Assembly (NCBI GenBank): GCA_963700745.1
Contig: CAVOYT010000009.1
Coordinates: forward strand, 372,001 to 436,000
Source of the DNA: UBA10649 sp963700745
GTDB lineage: Bacteria; Actinomycetota; Actinomycetes; S36-B12
DNA length: 64,000 nucleotides
Direction: 5' to 3'
Below, in pieces: positions 58,598-64,000 of the stretch; position 1 is the stretch's first letter; every line of letters starts with the position of its first letter. The position numbers and the translations under genes are program-made. The notes below the pieces were generated by a model. That model did not search any database. It was given only the letters and a program-made list of their open reading frames with translations, and had not been told where the DNA came from.

Positions 58598-60637
58598 CTA
58601 CTCCTCGGACTCCCCCAGCCGAGCCCTGATTCGCGAGGCGAGGTCGCCCATGTCCACCGTCGGTGCGTCGCAGGTGAACTGCCGGCACACGTATGCCGTG
58701 GGACGACCGTCGACGATCGGGCGGTCGCGGAGCAGCGGCACGCCGTCCTCCTCGGGGTCGCCTCCGCCGACCGCCACGACGGTGCCGGGGAGGGTAGACA
58801 TCAGCGCGATGCGATGCATCCTGGCGCGCAGGGGATCCGCTGGATCCCCCACGATGGCGATCTCGAGCGGGCCCGACTGCAGAGCGGCGGCCGCTGCCAG
58901 GCCCCAACCGGCGGCGCGCGGCGCCCGGCCCGCGAGGGTCGTCACGACCGCGAGCGCCCTCTCAGCGACGAGTCGGTAGTCGACGACGCCGGTCAGCGCC
59001 GCCTGGGTAATGCACGCATTGGTCACGGCGAACCACCCGGACGGCTCCGCGTTGTCCGAGGGATCCCGCGGTCGCTGGATCAGGGCCGGCGCGTCGTCCG
59101 CGGTGTCGAAGAACCCGCCCTGTCCGTCGGCGAAGTGCTGGACGGCAACGTCGAGGAGGATGCCGGCGAACGCCAGCCACTCGTCGTCCCCCGTGACCTG
59201 GTAGAGCACCTGCAGGCCCTCGGCCACGCTGCCGTAGTCGTCCAGGACACCCTCGCTGGAGCCCGCCCGGCCGTCACGCGACGTACGGCAGAGCCGGTCG
59301 TCGTCGTTGGCTCCCAGGTGGACCGACACGATCAGGTCGGCCGCCGCCGTGGCGGCGGCCAGCCAGTCCGGCTCGTCGAGGAGGGCGCCCGCCTCGGCGA
59401 GCGCGGCGATGGCCAGGCCGTTCCACGCGGCCACGATCTTGTCATCTCGACCCGGACGAGGCCGCAGCTCGCGGGCGGCCAGCAGTCGCTCCCGCAGCTG
59501 CCGCCACCGGTCTGCATCGTCCGGATCGGTCAACAGCTGCAGCGTCGACGAGCCGTGCTCGAAGGTGCCCGATGCCGTGACACTGAGCAGGTCGGCGGCC
59601 CACGCGCCGTCCTCCGCTCCGAGGACGTCGACGAGCTGGGCCGGGGTCCACGCGTAGAAGGCGCCCTCCCGTCCCTCGCTGTCGGCGTCGAGGGCGGCAG
59701 CGAAGCCCCCCTCCGGGGTCCTCATCTCGCGCAGCAGGAAGCCGGCCGTCTCGCGCGCGACCCGCTCGGCGAGCGGCGAGCCGGAGAGCCGCCACCAGTG
59801 CAGGTAGACCCGCAGGAGCAGCGCGTTGTCGTACAGCATCTTCTCGAAGTGCGGTACGACCCAGCCCGCGTCGACCGAGTAGCGCGCGAACCCACCACCC
59901 AGCTGGTCGTACATGCCGCCGCGGGCCATCGCCTCCAGCGTCTCCTGCGCCATCCCCAGAGATCGCTCGTCTCCCGTCAGCGCCGCGTGCCGCAGCAGGA
60001 ACTCCATGATCATCGATGGCGGGAACTTCGGCGCCCCGCCGAACCCGCCTCGGGCGTGGTCGAAGTCGCCGGCGAGTGCCGCGACGGCGATCGCCAGGTC
60101 CATCAGCCCGGGGGGCGGCTCCTCGGAGGCCGGCATCGTCCGTGCGCTGAGAGCCGACGCGATGCGCACGCTGGCGCCCAGCACGTCCTCGCGCCGCTCC
60201 CGCCAGGTCTCGGAGATCGTGGACAGCAGCTGCGGGAAGGAGGGCATTCCATGACGCGGCGTCGGCGGGAAGTAGGTGCCGGCGTAGAAGGGCCGGGCCT
60301 CGTGATCGAGGAAGACCGACATCGGCCAGCCGCCCTGGCCGGTGAGGCTGACCGTGGCGTTCATGTACACCGAGTCGACGTCCGGGCGCTCCTCGCGATC
60401 GACCTTGATGCTGACGTAGTCCTCGTTCAGCTGCGCGGCGACCGCCTCGTCCTCGAAGGACTCGTGCGCCATGACGTGGCACCAGTGGCAGGCCGAGTAT
60501 CCGATGGACAGGAAGATCGGGACGTCGCGGCGCCGGGCCTCCTCGAAGGCGTCCTCGCCCCACTCCCACCAGTCGACGGGGTTGTCCGCATGCTGCAACA
60601 GGTACGGGCTGGTTGACTCGATCAGTCGGTTCGGCAC
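58598..60637 (-). CDS. DUF255 thioredoxin-fold / glycoside-hydrolase-like protein (YyaL, Rv1084-like)
   Basis: A 679-residue protein. The N-terminal thioredoxin-like DUF255 domain has LIESTSPYLLQHADNPVDWWEWG, then SIGYSACHWCHVMAHESFED with a CxxC. A long alpha/alpha-toroid follows, similar to N-acylglucosamine epimerase or six-hairpin glycosidases (EGAFYAWTPAQLVDVLG, YDQLGGGFARYSVDAGWVVPHFEKMLYDNALLLRVY). The biochemical role is unknown. GTG 60637 is chosen because homology starts there; the frame is open to 60763 and overlaps the VapBC promoter. A diverged copy of its first 17 codons lies at 61472-61533. Confidence 0.85.
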   Translation of the reverse strand: MPNRLIESTSPYLLQHADNPVDWWEWGEDAFEEARRRDVPIFLSIGYSACHWCHVMAHESFEDEAVAAQLNEDYVSIKVDREERPDVDSVYMNATVSLTGQGGWPMSVFLDHEARPFYAGTYFPPTPRHGMPSFPQLLSTISETWRERREDVLGASVRIASALSARTMPASEEPPPGLMDLAIAVAALAGDFDHARGGFGGAPKFPPSMIMEFLLRHAALTGDERSLGMAQETLEAMARGGMYDQLGGGFARYSVDAGWVVPHFEKMLYDNALLLRVYLHWWRLSGSPLAERVARETAGFLLREMRTPEGGFAAALDADSEGREGAFYAWTPAQLVDVLGAEDGAWAADLLSVTASGTFEHGSSTLQLLTDPDDADRWRQLRERLLAARELRPRPGRDDKIVAAWNGLAIAALAEAGALLDEPDWLAAATAAADLIVSVHLGANDDDRLCRTSRDGRAGSSEGVLDDYGSVAEGLQVLYQVTGDDEWLAFAGILLDVAVQHFADGQGGFFDTADDAPALIQRPRDPSDNAEPSGWFAVTNACITQAALTGVVDYRLVAERALAVVTTLAGRAPRAAGWGLAAAAALQSGPLEIAIVGDPADPLRARMHRIALMSTLPGTVVAVGGGDPEEDGVPLLRDRPIVDGRPTAYVCRQFTCDAPTVDMGDLASRIRARLGESEE

Positions 60638-60644
60638 ACGTCCA
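60583..60644. repeat. Direct repeat A: 5' end of the DUF255 gene
   Basis: 62 bases, 54 identical to 61472-61533. They cover the start codon and first codons of the DUF255 gene on the minus strand. Confidence 0.85.
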
Positions 60645-60757
60645 TGCTTGCGCGTCCCCGGCATTCCCGCGAGATCGGGTATCCACAAGAGCGGGAGTGC
60701 GCCTGGCGGGAACCTGCTGCCGAGACGCAGGCTCATGCGGTGAGCATTGCCGCGATG

Positions 60758-60771
60758 TCTCACGAGTGAGA
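60758..60771. promoter_or_regulatory. VapBC autoregulatory operator
   Basis: TCTCACGAGTGAGA has perfect six-base arms around a two-base centre. It overlaps the expected -10 region just before the vapB ribosome-binding site, as usual for toxin-antitoxin autorepression. Confidence 0.6.
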
Positions 60772-60790
60772 CTATTGGGAGGTGACCGAC

Positions 60791-61015
60791 GTGAGTATCC
60801 GCGACCTCCGAAATCAGGGTGGGGAGATCCTCGACTCCGTGATGCGCGGTGCCACCGTCACGGTGACCCGTCAGGGTCGCCCGATTGCCGAGTTACGTCC
60901 GCTTCGACGGGGGACCGACACCGGCCGGCTCCTGGAACTCTGGCGCGGAACACCGACCTTCTCCCTTGACCGACTCCGAGCCGATCTCGCCGAGATCCTG
61001 GACGACTCGCTATGA
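60791..61015 (+). CDS. vapB: VapB/Phd-type antitoxin
   Basis: A 74-residue antitoxin of the Phd/YefM fold: SIRDLRNQGGEILDSVMRGATVTVTRQGRPIAELRPL is the DNA-binding dimer domain. The C-terminal FSLDRLRADLAEILDDSL is the toxin-neutralising helix. GTG 60791 is chosen because GGGAGG at 60777-60782 is eight bases upstream; GTG 60782 overlaps that site. The stop overlaps the toxin start by four bases (ATGA). The palindrome 60758-60771 is the likely operator bound by the complex. Confidence 0.88.
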   Translation: MSIRDLRNQGGEILDSVMRGATVTVTRQGRPIAELRPLRRGTDTGRLLELWRGTPTFSLDRLRADLAEILDDSL

Positions 61016-61416
61016 CTAACCCCGATACCGCCGGGCTTCTCGACACGAGCGTGGTGATCGAGCTCGGTTCACTGGCTCCCGATGATCTCCCGCAGGAGAG
61101 CTTCATCTCCGCCATCACCCTCGCCGAGCTTTCCGTCGGCCCGCTGGTGGCTGCCACCGATGATGAGCGCATTGCGCGCCAGTCCGTGCTTCAGGTCACC
61201 GAGGCGCACTTCACTCCGCTGCCCTTCGATGCCGAATCCGCTCGGGCCTTCGGACGCGTGGCTGCCGCGCTACGAGGCTCGGGTCGCAAGCATCGCGCCC
61301 GCGCATACGACGCCCTCATTGCAGCGACTGCGTTGAGTCATGCGCTTCCCGTCTACACCCGCAACCCCGACGACTTCTCCGGAATCGACGGACTCACCGT
61401 TCGTCGCGTCCCGTGA
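61012..61416 (+). CDS. vapC: VapC toxin, PIN-domain ribonuclease
   Basis: A 134-residue PIN-domain RNase. The acidic active site is complete: Asp in GLLDTSVVIEL, Glu in ISAITLAELSVGPL, Asp in RARAYDALIAATALSHALPVYT and Asp in RNPDDFSGID. VapC toxins cut specific tRNAs or rRNA when the antitoxin is degraded. Translational coupling with vapB is seen from the ATGA overlap. It is not present in the M. tuberculosis order of this region as I recall it, so it is probably acquired. Confidence 0.93.
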   Translation: MTNPDTAGLLDTSVVIELGSLAPDDLPQESFISAITLAELSVGPLVAATDDERIARQSVLQVTEAHFTPLPFDAESARAFGRVAAALRGSGRKHRARAYDALIAATALSHALPVYTRNPDDFSGIDGLTVRRVP

Positions 61417-61471
61417 CCAAGAGCCCGTCATCCACCTTCTGTGATCCCATCCCGCTTGTGACTGCACAGAC

Positions 61472-61533
61472 TTGTCCGCGTGCTGCAACAGGTATGGGCC
61501 GGTTGACTCCATCAGGCGGATCGGCACCCGACC
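61472..61533. pseudogene. Direct repeat B: remnant of a DUF255 (YyaL-like) gene 5' end
   Basis: On the minus strand it encodes VPIRLMESTGPYLLQHADK, equal to the N-terminus of the neighbouring DUF255 protein apart from a few conservative changes, and then similarity stops. It matches 60583-60644 at 54 of 62 positions. Differences are mostly at third codon positions, so the copy diverged while it was still under selection. It is the only recognisable content of 61417-61590. Confidence 0.75.
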
Positions 61534-61590
61534 GGTCTGACGCACGCCCTCGGATCGTGCTCGTCCGTCGGTGGCGTGGGCCAGTCGCGA

Positions 61591-62322
61591 CTAGGGGCGC
61601 ACTGCTCGATACCCACGAGTGACGTAGCGGACCGGGACGAGCCCAGTGGCCGGGTCCGTCCCCGCGATCGCGAGCTCGCGGACCCGATCAGCTAGCACTT
61701 TGCGCCGCCGATCCGGGAGCGCGATCACGTAGCTGCGGGACGTGATCATGTCGAGCACGGCGTCGACGGTGACGGTGTTGGTCCAGCGAACCTGGTTGGT
61801 CTCGAGGGGGCCGAACGGCGGGCCCACCCGAGGCTCGAATCCCACGTCGGGGCTGGTGCCGAACTCACGGAGGAGGGTGCTCAGCTCACGGACCCAGGGG
61901 TCCTCCTCGTCTCGGTCGTTCCAGGCCAGTCCGAGGATGCCGCCGGAGCGCAGGACTCGGGCCACCTCGGGCACGGCCCGTTCGGGGTCGATCCAGTGCC
62001 AGGCCTGACCGACGAGCACGGCATCCGCGTAGCCCTGGCGCAGCGGAATGTCCTCCCCGGTACCGGCCAGCACCGAGGTGCCGGGCAGTCGTTCGGACAG
62101 CGCGGCCCGCATGGCCGGGTCCGGCTCCACGGCGACGACGACCTCGACCCGGTCGACCAGGGCGCGCGTCAGCTTGCCGGTACCCGCGCCGAGGTCGATA
62201 ACCCGTTGGGGGTCGCCGGCCAGCAGCCAGTCGACCATCTCTGCGGGGTACTCCGGCCGGCCACGCTCATAGGCCGCCGCCGCCTCCCCGAATCGCCGTC
62301 CGGTGGGGTCATTGGCCGGCAT
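61591..62322 (-). CDS. Class I SAM-dependent methyltransferase
   Basis: A 243-residue methyltransferase. It begins RRFGEAAAAYERGRPEYPAEMVDWLL, then motif I VIDLGAGTGKLTRALV, motif II VVVAVEPDPAMRAAL and motif IV-like YADAVLVGQAWHWIDPERAVPEVARVLRSGGILGLAWND. The GQAWHWID pattern is frequent in actinobacterial UbiE/Tam-like enzymes of unknown substrate. ATG 62322 is 8 bases before a weak GGTAGCC. It ends the minus-strand pair started by the TIGR03086-like gene. Confidence 0.85.
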   Translation of the reverse strand: MPANDPTGRRFGEAAAAYERGRPEYPAEMVDWLLAGDPQRVIDLGAGTGKLTRALVDRVEVVVAVEPDPAMRAALSERLPGTSVLAGTGEDIPLRQGYADAVLVGQAWHWIDPERAVPEVARVLRSGGILGLAWNDRDEEDPWVRELSTLLREFGTSPDVGFEPRVGPPFGPLETNQVRWTNTVTVDAVLDMITSRSYVIALPDRRRKVLADRVRELAIAGTDPATGLVPVRYVTRGYRAVRP

Positions 62323-62361
62323 GCGGCTACCGCGACAGCAGCAGAGAGACGCAGACGCCAG

Positions 62362-62932
62362 TCACGGGCGACGGCCCGAGAGGTCGAGCACCTTCGTCTG
62401 AAGCGGCGCATCGTCGGGGACCGAGCCGCTCGGACCCTCACCGAACATCCCGCTGGCCGCCATCATGCCCGCCATCGGGGTGAAGATCTCCGAGAGTGCC
62501 TCCACGACATCGGGCTCGATGGTGTCGTCAGCCCCGACCGCCCTCGCGAGATCCCAACCGTGGAGTGCGTACTCGCCGATCCGGAAGCTGAGCAGCATCG
62601 ACCCGGGCATGTCCATCGCGGGATGCGCCACGATCCGATCCATCGCGCCCTCCTGCGCGAAGGCTGCGGCCATCTCGATGCGGCTCTCCTCGAAGGCCGC
62701 GACGCGATCGGTATCTCGCGGCCGCACGGGCGAACTGCGCGAGTCCGTCCTCGCGGGAGCCGCCGGTCAGGATGGCGGTCGCCATCCGATTGCCGCCGAT
62801 GACGTGGTCCACCAGCGCCTGCACATCTTGACCCGCGTTCCCCGTCGGCGCGTGCCACTGGTCCTCGCCGACCTCCGCCAGGGCACTTGCGAAGCCGGCG
62901 GCGGATCTATCGAGAATCTCCAAGGGGTCCAT
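62362..62932 (-). CDS. TIGR03086-like (maleylpyruvate isomerase N-domain / DinB-like) protein (frameshifted)
   Basis: About 190 residues of the four-helix mycothiol-dependent/DinB-like superfamily. It reads DPLEILDRSAAGFASALAEVGEDQWHAPT, then DVQALVDHVIGGNRMATAILTG with a metal-ligand His. In a second frame follow MDMPGSMLLSFRIGEYALHGWDLARAVG (second His) and VLDLSGRRP. The join near 62735 needs one base removed. Family members bind a metal and some use mycothiol, which fits the mshB gene in this window. ATG 62932 lies six bases after TACCAT. Confidence 0.8.
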
Positions 62933-62938
62933 CCGCGA

Positions 62939-62944
62939 ATGGTA
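62939..62944 (-). promoter_or_regulatory. Leaderless-type -10 (TACCAT) of the TIGR03086-like gene
   Basis: On the minus strand TACCAT is six bases before ATG 62932. The opposite gene's -10 starts eight bases away. Confidence 0.5.
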
Positions 62945-62951
62945 GTCGGGC

Positions 62952-62957
62952 TAGTGT
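62952..62957 (+). promoter_or_regulatory. Leaderless-type -10 (TAGTGT) of the molybdopterin oxidoreductase gene
   Basis: TAGTGT is seven bases before GTG 62965. Both divergent promoters fit in a 32-bp intergenic region. Confidence 0.45.
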
Positions 62958-62964
62958 CGCCGGA

Positions 62965-64000
62965 GTGAGCGAACATCTCCACATCTGTCCCCTGTGCGAG
63001 GCCACCTGCGGACTCGTCATCACGATCAAGGACGGCGCCGTCGCCGGCGTCCGCGGCGACGCCGACGACGTCTTCAGCAACGGCTTCATCTGCCCCAAGG
63101 GGACGCTGATCGGCGAGTTGCACGCCGACCCCGATCGCCTCCGCACGCCGCTCATCCGCGACCCGGACTCCGGCGATCTCGTGCCCGCGACGTGGGATGA
63201 GGCGTTCGAGGTCATTCGCGTCGGTCTCACCGAGGTGATCTCGCAGCACGGAGCCGACTCCGTCGGGGTCTTCCTCGGCAACCCCAACGTCCACAACGTG
63301 TCGAGCGCGTTCTACCTGCCGGCCTTCCTGCGGACCCTCGGCACTGTCAACCGGTTCACCGCGAGCACGGTCGACCAGTTCCCCAAGCAGGCGGCCTCCG
63401 CGCTGATGTTCGGCACCGGCCTCTCCGTCGCGGTGCCCGATGTCGACCGCACCGACTACCTGCTTGTCCTCGGGGCCAATCCCCTGGTGTCGAACGGGTC
63501 GATGATGACGGCGCCGGACATGCCGGGACGACTGCGCGCTCTGAAGTCGCGCGGGGGTCGACTGGTCGTGGTGGATCCCGTCCGCACTCGCACGGCCCGC
63601 GCCGCCCACGAGCATCTCGCGATCCGGCCCGGCGGCGACGCGTTCCTGCTGGCGGCGATCGCCCACGTGCTGGTCGCCGAGGACCTGGTGTCGATCGGAG
63701 CCGCAGAGGAGCACCTGGCAGCCGGCTCACTCGATGTCGTACGCGATGCCGTTCGACCGTTCGATCCCGATGCCGTCGCACGCCTGGTGGACGTGCCGGC
63801 CGACGACATCCGCCGCCTCGCCCGCGAACTGGCCGCCGCGCCGTCGGCGGCGGTGTACGGGCGCATGGGCACCACCACTTCGGGTCTGGCATGCACTGAC
63901 GGCAGCACGCTGGCCCTCGGCACGGTCGCGTCGTGGCTCATCGACGTCGTCAATGTCCTCATCGGAGCGCTCGATACCCCCGGCGGCGTGATGTGGTCGC
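62965..64000 (+). CDS. Molybdopterin-dependent oxidoreductase with N-terminal [4Fe-4S] site (3' end outside window)
   Basis: The frame is open from GTG 62965 to the end of the window (345 codons visible, no stop). The N-terminus has the cluster motif CPLCEATC, then FICPKG supplying the fourth Cys. The Mo-bis-MGD fold follows: PDRLRTPLIRD, TWDEAFEVIRVGL, VGVFLGNPNVHNVSS, YLLVLGANPLVSNGS and LVVVDPVRTRTA with IRPGGDAFLLAAIAHVL. This is the DMSO reductase superfamily (formate dehydrogenase, nitrate reductase and related). No Tat signal is visible, so it is cytoplasmic as drawn. The substrate cannot be assigned. Confidence 0.88.
   Translation, partial: MSEHLHICPLCEATCGLVITIKDGAVAGVRGDADDVFSNGFICPKGTLIGELHADPDRLRTPLIRDPDSGDLVPATWDEAFEVIRVGLTEVISQHGADSVGVFLGNPNVHNVSSAFYLPAFLRTLGTVNRFTASTVDQFPKQAASALMFGTGLSVAVPDVDRTDYLLVLGANPLVSNGSMMTAPDMPGRLRALKSRGGRLVVVDPVRTRTARAAHEHLAIRPGGDAFLLAAIAHVLVAEDLVSIGAAEEHLAAGSLDVVRDAVRPFDPDAVARLVDVPADDIRRLARELAAAPSAAVYGRMGTTTSGLACTDGSTLALGTVASWLIDVVNVLIGALDTPGGVMWS

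Noticed and set aside
58409..60616. 735-residue + strand open frame opposite the DUF255 gene
   Set aside because: Antisense shadow of a clear DUF255 protein; composition is low-complexity and no domain is visible.

Overview
This 64 kb window is a chromosomal segment of a high-GC actinobacterium. The evidence is the dense GC-rich coding, a mycothiol biosynthesis gene (mshB), DUF3117, DUF4245 and DUF5701 families, a PhoH2-type PIN-ATPase, and a gene order that I recall as closely matching Mycobacterium tuberculosis from about Rv1084 to Rv1232c, read in reverse. In this window the order is MgtE-N/CBS protein, DUF1003, mrp, tatB, htrA, O-methyltransferase, DUF3117, LOG, dapE, dapD, dapC, fdxC, mshB, typA, ychF, ispH, xseA/xseB, fum, phoH2, Z-isoprenyl synthase and DUF255. 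Genus cannot be decided from the sequence.

Layout. 1-3563: end of a MarR regulator, then a + strand acyl-CoA catabolic operon (3-hydroxyacyl-CoA dehydrogenase, acyl-CoA dehydrogenase, APH-fold kinase). 3589-11117: EamA exporter, the MgtE-N/CBS protein with its DUF1003 membrane partner, mrp, the htrA-tatB pair, an O-methyltransferase, DUF3117, an SRPBCC protein and a DivIVA-like protein with a 27-bp tandem repeat. 11300-15312: secreted DUF5666 protein, LOG, YceI, and the divergent lysine genes dapE and dapD, whose start codons are only 17 bp apart. 15413-24185: a myo-inositol catabolic cluster (iolD, Gfo/Idh, iolB, aldolase-like gene, iolC, iolE; divergent iolG and a LacI regulator). 24195-25390: an AbiEi-like/DUF559-like gene between two related palindromes. 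25394-31587: gltA, dapC, fdxC, a VanW-family surface protein, a DUF6113 protein and mshB. 31649-42127: an S9 peptidase, a complete oligopeptide ABC transporter and typA. 42181-45761: two envelope-type proteins and a small accessory cluster (methyltransferase, DUF4287, VOC, DUF5701). 45762-54684: ychF, DUF6542, ispH, xseA, xseB, DUF4245, an amylosucrase-type GH13 enzyme and class I fumarase. 54729-60637: secreted lysozyme-like protein, PhoH2, DUF1275, Z-isoprenyl synthase and a DUF255 thioredoxin-fold protein. 60758-64000: a VapBC module beside a diverged copy of the neighbouring gene's 5' end, a methyltransferase, a TIGR03086-like protein and the start of a molybdopterin oxidoreductase that runs off the window.

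Two properties cut across the window. First, at least 18 genes have a TANNNT hexamer six to eight bases before an ATG or GTG, with no ribosome-binding site, which is the signature of leaderless transcription. Second, many genes, including housekeeping genes such as ychF, ispH and xseA, are broken by single-base frameshifts that are usually repaired by removing one extra G or C. I read these as consensus errors of the assembly and annotate each such gene across its full extent as one CDS.

No tRNA, rRNA, CRISPR array, prophage or insertion sequence was recognised. Functions come from motif recognition by eye; no database search was run. Comparisons with M. tuberculosis and other species are from memory.
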